The notes under the pieces were generated by a model. That model was not told the DNA's origin. It worked only from the letters and a program-made list of their open reading frames with translations, and made no database searches. Both the position numbers and the translations under genes were made by a program. A stretch of DNA of 64,000 nucleotides from an uncultured Shewanella sp. (lineage in GTDB: Bacteria; Pseudomonadota; Gammaproteobacteria; Enterobacterales; Shewanellaceae): assembly GCF_947495455.1 (NCBI RefSeq), contig NZ_CANLZC010000001.1, forward strand, positions 1 through 64,000, written 5' to 3'. Numbering within the stretch: position 1 is the stretch's first letter; every line of letters begins with the position of its first letter. Shown piece after piece: positions 40,113-50,900 of the stretch.

Positions 40113-43019
40113 ATGAGTGATTTACAGATAGCCCTGACCCTCACCGCCGATGGCCGTCAATTAATCTCCACCGTCAACGGCAGTGAAAAGGCGGTGGCTA
40201 AGCTGAATACTAAGCTCAATGCCACAAGCGCCAGCGGCAGCAATGCCAGCCAAGGGCTATCCCGAGTTGAGCGCCAAAGTAACCAAACAGGCTTGTCACT
40301 CAAGCGCCTTGGTGTGTATGTAGGAAGCGCTTTTGCGGGCTTATCTGCCATTAATCTCAGTCAAAAAATGGCCAGTGATTTAGCCGCGTTTCAAGATGTG
40401 CGCACTCGCTTAACCCAGCTGTCAGGCTCCGCTGCGGCTTATGCCGATAACGAGCAATATTTAATTGAGTTATCTAAGGAACATCACAAAGAACTCACCG
40501 TATTAGCGGGCAGTTACGCCTCTATGCTTAATTTGCAGGATTCAGGCTTAGTGACTCAGAAACAAGCCCGTAGCATTACAGAGGGCATGAGCAACGCCCA
40601 ATCGGCGCTAGGGGCCAGCAGTGTGCAGCTAAGCCAAGCCATGTATGGCTTATCGCAAGGGCTGGCCTCTCCTGTGGTACGAGCCGAAGAACTTAATCAG
40701 TTAGTTGAGCCACTGCCGGGCTTGCTCAATAAAATGGATAAGGCCGCAGGTCTCAGTGCGGGTGGCTTTAGGCAAATGGTGCTTGAGGGCAAAGTCACCA
40801 GTACCTTTTTACGCACGACGTTAATTGAGGCATTAAAAGAATATGACGGTGCAGCGGCGGCCACAGCGGAGAATATCAGCGCGCAGACCCGTGACATGAA
40901 AAACAGTTATGAGCAAATGTTAGTGGCCTTTGAGCAGCCCATTAATGCCAGTGCTAGCGGTATATTAAGTGCTATGACAGACAGCATGGCGTGGGCGGGG
41001 GAAAATGCCGAAAACCTCATTCAACTCATGCAAGTAGGCCTTGTGATGGCCCTCACTCGCGCCACTCAAGCGGCGATCACTCATACTGCGAGTCTCATCA
41101 CAAAAGCTAATGCCGAACGGGCCGCGCAGGCTGCCGCCCTCACTACGGCCCAAGCCGAATTACAGAGAGCGACCATACAGCGGGGGGCAGTGCTCACATC
41201 CGGCCAAGCTGTGGTGGCCGAGCAGCGCTTAGTGGCGGCGCGAAATGCCGTTACCGCCGCCACGGCCCGCACCACCTTAGCCACTCGTGCGCTTAATCGA
41301 GCCATGTCACTGGCGGGCGGCCCAGCGGGATTATTACTCATGGGCGCGGCGGCATTAGGTTCATTAGCGCTCAGTGCACGGGATGCTAAAGCTGATATTG
41401 CTGGATTAGATGATGAAGTGGACTCACTCTTAGGCCGCACCGAAAAAATTGCCAGCCGTAAACTGGATAATGTGATTGAGCAGCAAATGGCAAAAATAGC
41501 CAAGCTTGAGGAACAAAAAAAAGATTTATTAGATCAAAGTTATCAGCCGACACAATTCACTTCAATTTATCAAGCCGAATATTATGGGATTAAAGCATTG
41601 GTCGCAGAGCAAGGCGAGGCGGCCAAAGCCCAGCTCAAAGAAATCAATGAAGTCAATGCTAAGTTAAAAAAAGCCAATGATGATTTAGCGGCGTTAAAAG
41701 CCAAGCAAGCAGAGACTCAAACAAAAACGAGCCAACCTCAAGCGGGCGTGATCAATAATGAGCAAAAAACCTTACTTGAAAGCCTGACCAAACAAAAAGC
41801 CCTTTTCGGTGATGTGAGCGAAGCGGCCAAAGTGCGTTATGAAATTGAGCACGGCAAATTAAAAGAGTTAGATCCTGTGGTGAATGCCAAGATTTTGCAA
41901 ACCGCCAAAGAGATAGACGCCACAAAAAAAGCCGCAGATGCCAGTAAAACCGCCGCCGATGCAATTCAAGATCAAAAAGACAGCATTTTGCAATTACTCT
42001 CTGCTATCGATCCTGTGACCACAGCGGCTAACGAATTAGCCGATAAAGAACGTTTACTCAAAACTTATTTTGAGCAGGCCAATGTGCCGCTGGAAAAGCG
42101 CCGCGAACTCATGGCCGCATTGCGGGATGAATATGCAATAGAGAGTGATTATGAACGGCTCAGTAATGAATTAAGTCCGACCCGCGCCGAAAATCAAAAA
42201 CACCAAGACAATATGGCGATTTTGAATAATGAATTAGCCATAACGCCAGAGGATGATCTGGCCAAACGCATGGAGATTCACCAGCGGATCGAAGATGAAG
42301 CCCAGCGTCACAGTGATGCGATCCGTGAAATCAACGGCGAGTTGACGCTGGATTATAAAGAGATGTGGACGACCACTTTCCAGCAATTTAGCGCGGGCGT
42401 GGGTAGCGCCACCGCAGACGCCATGTTTGAAGCCAAGAGCCTCAGTGATGGGGTTCAGCAAGCGGCCAGAGGGGCGGCTAAGGCTGTGGTGAAAATGTTA
42501 GTAGAATACGGGGTGCAAAAGCTGGCAGCGGCAGCACTAGACAGAGGCATAATGCAAACCAATGCGGCGGTGGCCCAAAGCACAGCAGCCACCACTGGGG
42601 CCTCTATGGCGGCGTCCATGGCCCCCGCGGCGGCCACCTCATCTATCGCGTCTTTTGGTACTGCGGCTATCGTGGGCATGGCGGCCATGGTGGCGGGCAT
42701 GGCGCTATTACCTTCTATTATTGGCCAGTTTCATGGCGGCGGCACTATCCCCAGAGAAGGCACCTATTTACTGGACGGCGGCGAGACCATATACACGCGT
42801 AAGCAGCACGCCGTGATGATGAACGCCATGCAAGCCAGTAGCCGAGGTAGCGGCGCTCGTGGTATGAATATGCAGCAAAACAATACCATAGTGGTATCAA
42901 ATGAAGCCGAAGCTGAAAACCTCAATGATGTATTGCCGCAACTGGTGGCCATGACCAAGGCGGCAGTCATTGACGATCTCAACAATCGCGGCGATGTATG
43001 GCAGGCGCAAAGGGGCTAG
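40113..43019 (+). CDS. tail length tape measure protein
   Basis: 968 residues. The N-terminus (ADGRQLISTVNGSEKAVAKL) begins a typical tape-measure domain. A conserved region (TRLTQLSGSAAAYADNEQYL, LSQAMYGLSQGLASPVVRAE, LVEPLPGLLNKMDKAAGLS) follows, then long Ala/Lys-rich coiled coils (about 330-700). The C-terminal part holds a hydrophobic block (ALVGMAAMVAGMALLPSIIG region) and GTIPREGTYLLDGGETIYTR. It sets tail length and is ejected with DNA. AAGGAAAAGGAAACG ribosome site. Confidence 0.9.
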   Translation: MSDLQIALTLTADGRQLISTVNGSEKAVAKLNTKLNATSASGSNASQGLSRVERQSNQTGLSLKRLGVYVGSAFAGLSAINLSQKMASDLAAFQDVRTRLTQLSGSAAAYADNEQYLIELSKEHHKELTVLAGSYASMLNLQDSGLVTQKQARSITEGMSNAQSALGASSVQLSQAMYGLSQGLASPVVRAEELNQLVEPLPGLLNKMDKAAGLSAGGFRQMVLEGKVTSTFLRTTLIEALKEYDGAAAATAENISAQTRDMKNSYEQMLVAFEQPINASASGILSAMTDSMAWAGENAENLIQLMQVGLVMALTRATQAAITHTASLITKANAERAAQAAALTTAQAELQRATIQRGAVLTSGQAVVAEQRLVAARNAVTAATARTTLATRALNRAMSLAGGPAGLLLMGAAALGSLALSARDAKADIAGLDDEVDSLLGRTEKIASRKLDNVIEQQMAKIAKLEEQKKDLLDQSYQPTQFTSIYQAEYYGIKALVAEQGEAAKAQLKEINEVNAKLKKANDDLAALKAKQAETQTKTSQPQAGVINNEQKTLLESLTKQKALFGDVSEAAKVRYEIEHGKLKELDPVVNAKILQTAKEIDATKKAADASKTAADAIQDQKDSILQLLSAIDPVTTAANELADKERLLKTYFEQANVPLEKRRELMAALRDEYAIESDYERLSNELSPTRAENQKHQDNMAILNNELAITPEDDLAKRMEIHQRIEDEAQRHSDAIREINGELTLDYKEMWTTTFQQFSAGVGSATADAMFEAKSLSDGVQQAARGAAKAVVKMLVEYGVQKLAAAALDRGIMQTNAAVAQSTAATTGASMAASMAPAAATSSIASFGTAAIVGMAAMVAGMALLPSIIGQFHGGGTIPREGTYLLDGGETIYTRKQHAVMMNAMQASSRGSGARGMNMQQNNTIVVSNEAEAENLNDVLPQLVAMTKAAVIDDLNNRGDVWQAQRG

Positions 43020-43059
43020 CAAAGGGGGGGCTAGTGCTCTTTCATTTATGTTGCTTTTC

Positions 43060-43144
43060 GGCGCGTGAGCGCCATTGTCTCTTGAACGCGGCTTTTTCTT
43101 TATAAGCGTTCGAGAGTAAGCGTTCGAGAGTCCCGAAACCTTTC
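43060..43144 (+). ncRNA. two-hairpin late leader element, tail copy
   Basis: GGCGC/GCGCC closes the 4-base loop GTGA (43060-43073). CTCTTGAACGC (43079-43089) pairs over 11 bp, with one G-T wobble, with GCGTTCGAGAG. That 3' arm is present twice (43106-43116 and 43120-43130), allowing two alternative stems. GTCCCGAAACCTTTC follows. It occupies the place of Mu PP, 79 nt before the first tail gene start. Stem sequences differ from the other two copies but still pair. Confidence 0.65.
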
Positions 43145-43176
43145 ATATCCTTAAGGCGATAAAATCACGCCACACT

Positions 43177-43211
43177 AAGCCCTCACTCAGTAGCAGCGAG
43201 GGCTTTTTTTT
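43177..43211 (+). terminator. intrinsic terminator overlapping the ribosome site of the next gene
   Basis: AAGCCCTC (43177-43184) pairs with GAGGGCTT (43198-43205) around a 13-base loop, followed by an unbroken T run to 43211. The 3' arm contains GAGGG, the only ribosome site for the gene starting at TTG 43210, so the hairpin would both end transcription and hide the ribosome site. Confidence 0.8.
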
Positions 43212-43809
43212 GTTGACCTTTCCCGAGGGAATTTACCCTACATCGTGTGACTGGCGCTTAGTGCATCGCACTAAAGTGTTTACTAACCCTTATAGCAATC
43301 AAACACAAACCTTAAGTTTGCCCGGTGCCTACTGGCACGCCAAATTGCAGTTTGCCAATCTGACTCGTGCTCAAGGCCAAACCTTGCATGCCTTTGTGTC
43401 AAACATGCAGGGCATGGCGGGGCGGGTAAAACTCTTTGATCATGCCTTTAGTACGCCTAGGGGCCATGGACGCGGCACGCCGTTTGTGAAAGGCAGTAAC
43501 CAAACAGGCAATCAATTGGCGATTGATGGGGTTGAGTCAGGCACTTTTTTGCAAGCAGGCGATTATTGTCAAATTGGTGAGCAATTAGTGATTTTAACCT
43601 CTGACGCCACCGCGAGCAGTGATGGTGAATGTGTACTGAATTTTCAAGCCGCACTTAGGCGCGCCCCTGCCGATGGCAGCCCCATTATTGTGCAAAGCCC
43701 GTGCGCTGTTATGCAGTTAAAAGATGACAATCAAGGCCTGCGGCGTTCAACCAAAAGCCGTGTGTTATCCAGCTTTAGTTTGGAATTTATAGAGGATGTG
43801 AGCACATGA
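43210..43809 (+). CDS. minor tail protein (M-like distal tail protein)
   Basis: 199 residues from TTG (a second TTG one codon later). DWRLVHRTKVFTNPYSNQTQ then TLSLPGAYWHAKLQF is the pattern of siphovirus tail proteins that link tape measure and tail tip in B3-like phages. A middle insertion has Gly-rich beta structure (GNQLAIDGVESGTFLQAGDY). There is no in-frame ATG that would keep the conserved N-terminus, so the TTG start next to the terminator hairpin is the best choice. Confidence 0.75.
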   Translation: MLTFPEGIYPTSCDWRLVHRTKVFTNPYSNQTQTLSLPGAYWHAKLQFANLTRAQGQTLHAFVSNMQGMAGRVKLFDHAFSTPRGHGRGTPFVKGSNQTGNQLAIDGVESGTFLQAGDYCQIGEQLVILTSDATASSDGECVLNFQAALRRAPADGSPIIVQSPCAVMQLKDDNQGLRRSTKSRVLSSFSLEFIEDVST

Positions 43810-44435
43810 TTAACTTTGCCACCGAGACCATGAAAACCTATTTAAGACAGGCCCATATTAGCGGCTTGCTATTAACCAAACTTGATTTTGTCTCAGGGGA
43901 TGTGTGCGTGCACAGCGGTGTGGGCCAAGTGGAATATGACGGCCAGATTTATTTGGGCGTCGGCGCATTAGGCAAAATCGGTAATGTGACCCAAAACGGC
44001 AAAGTGCAGCCCAATAAATTGAGTTTAACGTTATCAGGCATTCCGCCCTCATTGGTCTCTACGGCGCTGACCGAAGAGTATCAAAACCGTAGCGGAGTGA
44101 TTTATTTAGCCGCTTTAAATATGACTACTGGGCGGGTTCAGGCCGCCGATATTTTATTTCAAGGCCGCATGGATGTGATGACAGTGAGTGACGGCGCTAA
44201 GGCCAGTATTAAGCTTGAAATTAACTCTCGCGGCGTGGATTGGAAAAATGCTCGCAATGGCCGTTATACCCATGCGGATCATCAAGCCCGTGAGTCGGCG
44301 GATGATTTTTTTGAGTTTGTCAGTGAAAGCACAGAGCGAGAGTTGCAATGGGGCGTGCCGGGTGGCAAATCCACCACCTCAAGCGGGGGCGGCAGTGGCA
44401 GCAGTAGCAGCGGGCGTAGGGTGAATCGAGTATGA
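43806..44435 (+). CDS. DUF2163-family tail tip protein
   Basis: 209 residues. MKTYLRQAHISGLLLTKLDF, YDGQIYLGVGALGKIGNVTQ, and LEINSRGVDWKNARNGRYTH fit the DUF2163/BR0599 family of siphovirus and GTA tail-tip proteins (L-like). The C-terminal tail is Gly/Ser-only for about 15 residues (SSGGGSGSSSSG), a flexible end. It overlaps both neighbours by 4 bp. Confidence 0.8.
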   Translation: MINFATETMKTYLRQAHISGLLLTKLDFVSGDVCVHSGVGQVEYDGQIYLGVGALGKIGNVTQNGKVQPNKLSLTLSGIPPSLVSTALTEEYQNRSGVIYLAALNMTTGRVQAADILFQGRMDVMTVSDGAKASIKLEINSRGVDWKNARNGRYTHADHQARESADDFFEFVSESTERELQWGVPGGKSTTSSGGGSGSSSSGRRVNRV

Positions 44436-44983
44436 GTATCAATATAAGTCATCCATTACCCCATAGATTAATCGCCTTTATTGATGAACATCGACACCGT
44501 GACTTTCACTGGGGTGAGCATGATTGCTGTTTGTTTATTGCTGACTGGATTTTGGCGCGGGGTGACAGGGCGGATTTAGGGGATATTGGCGCTGACTATC
44601 GCGGCCAATACACTAATGCATTAGGCGCAATGCGAGCAGTTAAAGCGGCTGGGTTTGATGATTTAACGGCGTTGTTTGATGCCCTGTTAGGGCCACATGT
44701 GCCGCCCCTGTTATGCCGCCGCGGCGATGTCGTGCTTATTAAACCTGATTTTACTCAAGAGCCACATACTCAAGGGCCTCATACTCAAGAGCTTCAAAAT
44801 ACGCAAGAGCTACATACTCAAGATCCTCAAAAGAGCGCGCTTGGCATTGCAGGGGGCGATGGCGTGTGGGGCTTAAGTCAAAAGGGGGTAGTGAGTTTAC
44901 CCGCAAGCAGTATTCAATGGGGATGGTCATTGCATCTTGCATCACCGCTGGTTCAATCACGCTTAGGAGGTCGTCATGGGTAA
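44432..44983 (+). CDS. tail-tip peptidase-like protein (DUF6950/NlpC-like)
   Basis: 183 residues. FHWGEHDCCLFIADWILARG carries the Cys of an NlpC/P60-like fold and PLLCRRGDVVLIK the following strand; later GIAGGDGVWGLSQKGVVSLP. In B3-type tails this protein (K-like) helps breach peptidoglycan or assemble the tip. A Thr-Gln-rich insert (about residues 106-130, TQEPHTQGPHTQELQ...) built from 15-18-bp DNA repeats interrupts the domain. It overlaps its neighbours (4 and 8 bp). Confidence 0.75.
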   Translation: MSINISHPLPHRLIAFIDEHRHRDFHWGEHDCCLFIADWILARGDRADLGDIGADYRGQYTNALGAMRAVKAAGFDDLTALFDALLGPHVPPLLCRRGDVVLIKPDFTQEPHTQGPHTQELQNTQELHTQDPQKSALGIAGGDGVWGLSQKGVVSLPASSIQWGWSLHLASPLVQSRLGGRHG

Positions 44984-47900
44984 AGTCGTCGATGCGCTTG
45001 TTGATGGCACGCCGCTGGGCAAGCTGGTTTTTGATGCGGTAGGCATAGATGCTTGGTGGGAAATCGGCGTAGGCAAATACCTGCGTGAGGCCATGATGCC
45101 CTCCATGCCCGATGATTTTGAAAACGAGGCCATGCAACAGCAGCAAATGCTGCGCTCCAGCACCGAGGCGCGCCGCAGTATTTATGGCCGCGCCATGGTG
45201 TCTGGCCCTATCGTGTTTAGTGAAGAAACGGGGAACGATAACGAATATTTGCACCTTGTGCTGCCGCTGGCGAGCCATGAATGCGAGGCGGTAGACGCCA
45301 TTTATTTTAATGATGAGCTGGCGTTTGAAAATAATGTGGTGCGAGCGCCCTTTGTTGATCATGCGCGCATTAATGTGCATTTAGGCAATCAATTGAGCGC
45401 CGATGCGGATTTAGTGAATGAGTGTGTCAACTGGACTGAGCGCCATGTGGGCCGTGGGATCACGTATCTGGCGGTGCGCTTAAAACATGATCAAGAAGTC
45501 TTCTCCAGTGGTGTGCCTAACGTTAAGGCCATAGTGCGGGGTAAGCCTGTGTATGATCCCCGCAAAGACAGTACGGTGGGCGGCATGGGGAGTCATCGCT
45601 GGCATGATAGCAGCACCTGGGAGTGGTCGAATAACTGGGCCTTGTGTGTGCTGGATTTTACTTTGTTTGAATCGGGCATTGGCGCGGATATCAGCGAGAT
45701 AAATTTAACGGCTTATGCGCTGGCGGCCAATGACAGCGATGAGTTAGTAGAGTATGACGACGAAGGCAATTGCGAGGCCCGTTATACTTGCAACGGCACT
45801 TTTACTCAGTCCATGACCCCGGCATCGATTTTAGATAAATTACTGCTGGCGGGCGCAGGCATGCAAACCTATGTGAGCGGCCAATACCACTTATATGCGG
45901 GCGTGTATCAAGGGCCTGCGGTGATGGATATTACCGAGGATGATTTAGCGGGTGAGGTGTCTATTCGCTCCTTTACTCCTAGAGCCTCTTTGTGTAATGC
46001 GGTGCGCGGCACTTTTGTGGATCCTGATAATCATTTTCAGCCCACAGATTTTCCGCCTTATGAGTCGTCTTATTATCAAGCTCAAGATAACGGCGAGTAT
46101 ATCGATCATGATATCGATTTAGCCTTTACTCAGTCTATCTATACCGCTCAGCGACTGGCGAAACTCTATTTAGAGCTAAACCGTGCAGGCCAGCAGTTAA
46201 CCTTGAGCCTCAACATGATAGGCCTTGGGCTGGCCGTGGGCAAAGTGGTTAATGTGAACTTGCCTCGCTTAGGCATTAACAAAGCCTATTCAGTGGTGGA
46301 TTGGGCCTTTGATTTTGGCAAGCCTATTAAGGTGGTGCTTAAAGAGACTCACCCGGATTTATTTGATTATGACAAGGGCAGTTATACCGCCCGTAAACTC
46401 ACGCCGCCGCTAAACTTACCCAATGCCAGTAATGTGCCCACAGTGGCGAATTTAAGCTGGGAGGCCATGGGGGATGATGCCAACTGGCAAGGGCTGTTAA
46501 GCTGGAGTGCACCCGGCGGCAATAGCAGTTATCGCTATCGATTAGAAATTACCGACACAAGCGACAGGCTAGTGTATCAAGCAAGCCCAGATATCAGTCA
46601 GCATTATGTGCCTAAGCTGGACGTGGGTACCTATACCTGCAAAGTGTGGGCGGTGAATTTGTTTTCCAATCGCTCCAATGTGCCTGCCGAGCTGAGTATC
46701 GGCAGCGATGCGCCGCCGCCCGTAGTCGGCATAGAAGTGATCGCAGGGGCGCTGGAGCTAGTGCTTAAACCCCAAACGGCGGTACTCATTGCTAACACCA
46801 CCACCTTTGAGTTGTTGGGTTCGATTAGCAATGATTTTGCAGGGGCCGCCTATATAGGCTCAGGAAAAGAAATCATCTGGCCCAGTTTGCACCCTAATAC
46901 TGGCTATTTTGTCTGGGCGCGCAGCAAGAATAATTATGGCGTGAGCAGTTACTTTGGCCCGCGAAACGTGCAAACCAGCTCTGATAATACCTCGTTAGTG
47001 GCGCTCTTGGGCGACAGTTTTAAAAGTTATTCTTGGTTTGCTTGGGCCGATGATAACCAAGGCACAGGCTTTACGACCAATGAGAGTCAAGGTGAAAATA
47101 AGCCCTGGATGGGCATAGCCACAGATAAAGAAACGCCGACGGCGTCAGGCAATTGGCAGGATTATACCTGGAGTAAAATCCAAACCGAGATCCCCCCGGT
47201 ATTTACCCCCGAAGAAGAAACCCAGCTGGATAATATTATGGCCGGGCGCTTGCCCGATGGCAGTGATGACTTGTTAGCTCTGCAAGCGGCGCTCAATAAC
47301 AGCAATTTATCTAATAACTTACTCAATGCTCAGCAATTACTTAATCAAGGCATTAGTGCCTTTGAGCTGGGTGGCGAAACCCCCGCAGGCGCGCTGCTTA
47401 AAGCCCAAACCGCGGAAACTAATGCTGTGAATACGGCGCTTGAAACCGCTAAAGGCGATCCGCTATTAAGCAATAACGTGACGGAAAATAACGTCACTCG
47501 TATTGCACGGCCCCAAGGGGGGACTTATAGCCTGCGTGAATATAATGCTCTGGGAGCCATTAAGATCACTCTGCCTGTGTGGTACAGCAGTACCATGCTG
47601 AGCTTTTATGTGGATGTATACGATTACCGAGAAGGTAAAAGTTTTTCTTTATATGTAGCAGGTTATAACTATGGGGCCACGCCAACATGGAAACAGCACA
47701 CGGCCAAAATTATTGGCGACAGTCAAAGTGATCATGCGGTGCGCTTTGGTGACGATGGGGAAAAATGCTGCATTTGGATAGGGGACGCTAACAGTCTGTT
47801 TTATTATCCAAAAGTAGCCGTGCGTGATGTGCAAGCGGGTTATTCCAGTTATGAGATCACACGGTGGCAAGCAGGTTGGCAGGTATCACAAGTGAGCGAG

Positions 47901-50900
47901 TTTGATAACGTGCAGCATGTTGTGACCGATAACATTATCGGCAGTGATATGGCTCAATTAAAAGCCAGTGCTGCCCAAGCCGCCGCCGAAAGTTATGCCT
48001 TAGCTAAGGCCAATCTGGTTGAAACCACCGCCGCCGCTTATGCTGACGGCAGAGTGGATGCCGAAGAGCAGCGCGCCATTGAAGATGCCACCGCCAAGGC
48101 CGAAGCAGCCAAACAAGCCGCCATTAATGCCGCCGCGCTGGATGCTGCGGCCAAAGCTCAGGCTGCACAAACGGCAGCAGAAAGCTATGCACAGGCGAAA
48201 GCGACCCTTGCCGAAACCACCGCCAAGGCCCATGCCGACGGCAGAGTGGATGCCGAAGAGCAGCGGGCCATTGAAGATGCCACCGCCAAGGCCGATGCGG
48301 CGAAACAAGCAGCCATCGATGCTGCCGCGCTGGATGCTGAGGCCAAAGCTCAGGCTGCGCAGACTGCCGCCGAAAGTTATGCACAAGCCAAAGCCAACTT
48401 GGCTGAGACCACAGCAAAAGCTCACGCCGACGGCAAAGTGGATGCCGAAGAGCAGCGAGCCATTGAAGATGCCACGGCAAAAGCTGAGGCCGCCAAAGCA
48501 CAGGCCATAGCCGCTGCGGCACTGGATGCCACCACAAAAGCCGACGCGGTTTATCAAGCGGCCCTAGATAACCCGCTTTTAAGCAATGTGGCCTATATGC
48601 GCACTCAAGCCGACTTTTATATGGAGTCCGGCTTAACGGGCTATAGCCATGGGTTTGTGGGGCCTGCTAATGAGTTAGTGTCGATCCCTGAGTCTGACAC
48701 CGCGCAAGTGATAAAGGCTGGGCAATATGGGGGCAATGTCCTGCGCTTAACGGGAGAGCAATATGTGTTCACCATTGGCACCTTTCCTGTGGATACGGCC
48801 AAACGTTATAAAGTGAAATTTACCGTGCGCCAGCATCAAGACAGTGATCAAAGTAAAATCTATGCGGGTGTCGTGACACTGGATGCGAACTATGCATTTA
48901 TTTCAGGTGGCGCAGGCACTCATAGGTATTGCGGCATATCCAGTGTGATCCATGAAAGTGATGGTTTTTGCACATTTGAAGGTAGCATCACAGGCATTGG
49001 CGATGCACACGATAATTTCAGAGTGGGCACTGTGTATGTGCGCTTGGTGGCTATCGTCAATTATCGTAATGGCACAGGCATCGCCGATATTGACGAGCTG
49101 AGCTTTTATGAGATGACGGCACAAGGGGATCTCATTGACATAGGTATGGAAACCGTCAGCGGCTCGCAAGCGAAAGCCCAAGCGGCGCAAAGTGCGGCTG
49201 AAAGTTATGCCCTTGCCAAAGCCAATCTGGCTGAAATCACAGCTAAAGCCCACGCCGACGGCAGAGTGGACGCCGAAGAAGCCCGCGCCATTGCCGATGC
49301 CACAGCTAAGGCAGAAGCGGCGAAACAAGCGGCGATAAGCACTGCTAAGGATGATGCGAGCGCAAAGGCGGAGACGGCCAAAATAGAGGCGCAAGAATAT
49401 GCACTGGCCAAAGCGGCCCTTGCTGAAACTACTGCTAAGGCCCATGCCGACGGCAAAGTGGATGCCGAAGAAGCCCGAGCAATAGCCGATGCCACCGCAA
49501 AAGCCGATGCGGCCAAACAAGCGGCGATAAGTACTGCTAAGGATGATGCGAGCGCAAAGGCGGAGACGGCCAAAATAGAGGCGCAAGAATATGCGCTTGC
49601 CAAAGCGGCCCTTGCTGAAACCACGGCAAAAGCCCATGCCGACGGCAGAGTGGACGCCGAAGAAGCCCGCGCCATTGCCGATGCGACGGCCAAGGCCGAA
49701 GCAGCCAAACAAGCCGCTATTAATGCCGCCGCGTTAGATGCCGAGGCCAAAGCTCAAGTGGCTCAAAGTGCGGCTGAAAGTTATGCGCTTGCCAAAGCCA
49801 ACTTGGCAGAGACCACAGCCAAGGCCCATGCCGACGGCAGAGTGGATGCAGAAGAAGCCCGAGCCATTGCCGATGCCACCGCCAAGGCCGACGCAGCTAA
49901 ACAAGCCGCCATTGATACTGCGGCGTTAGATGCTGCCGCTAAGGCTAATGCTGCGCAAAGTGCGGCTGAAAGCTATGCGCTTGCCAAAGCCAATTTGGCC
50001 GAAACCACAGCAAAAGCCCATGCCGATGGCAAAGTGGATGCAGCTGAACAGCGAGCCATTGCCGATGCCACAGCTAAGGCGGAAGCGGCGAAACAAGCGG
50101 CCATTAATGCTGCGGCGCAGGATGCCACAGAGAAAGCGGATGTCGCGGAAGCGGCCGCAAATGTAAATACGTATCATATGACCAAAAAATGGACGCGAGA
50201 GTATCGTGCGTCTTTAACGAACCATGATCCTTTGCTTTTTCATGACGGCAGCAGTCTGCCCACCCTTTACCCCGATACTAGTAATGTGAAGGCACAATAT
50301 TCAGTGACTTTAGTGACAGTGGGAACGGGGACTGTGACTAAAACCGTGGGCGTGTTGTCATGGACGGGATCGGCGTGGCAATGGACATTAATTTCAGCCT
50401 TAGGCTCAGTATCAAATCATCCGCGCATTATCGTTAATGGCAGCGCTGCGCCTGTGGTCGCGACTTGGCATAACAGCACCTATCGCATTTCAGTGGCCAT
50501 GGAATGGGATTGTGTCTCGACTAACCTTGTTCGTGCAGGAATGGTTGAGTCCAATGCGATTGCGGCTGAGCAGTTGTACGTTAATAATGCGTTAATTGAA
50601 AAGCTGATTGCCGAAAATGGCCTCTTTTTAACATTACAAGCGCAATTAGCCATGTTTGGTGGCCTAGCCGCCGAGGCCATCGCCGCCAATGCCATTACCA
50701 CTGAAAAGCTCCATGTGACGGCTAGGAACTTAGTGAATAATTTCACCATGACAGACCATTGTGAGGGCTGGTCGTTTGCTAACAGTGATTTGGTATCGGT
50801 GAATTATTTAGGACGGTCTGTAAAAGGCGCAAAAATTGTCTCATCTGGAAACACGATTAGGTATTCGGATTATTTTGATATAGATCACAATAAAGTCTAT

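Noticed and set aside
44751..45380. A 209-residue minus-strand frame
   Set aside because: It lies opposite the peptidase-like and J-like genes and its N- and C-terminal sequences have no family character.
47970..50135. Long open frames on the minus strand and in the +2 frame across the J repeats (for example 48000-48557, 48903-49712, 49205-49750)
   Set aside because: They are shadows of the repetitive Ala-rich coding sequence, with low-complexity translations and no ribosome sites.
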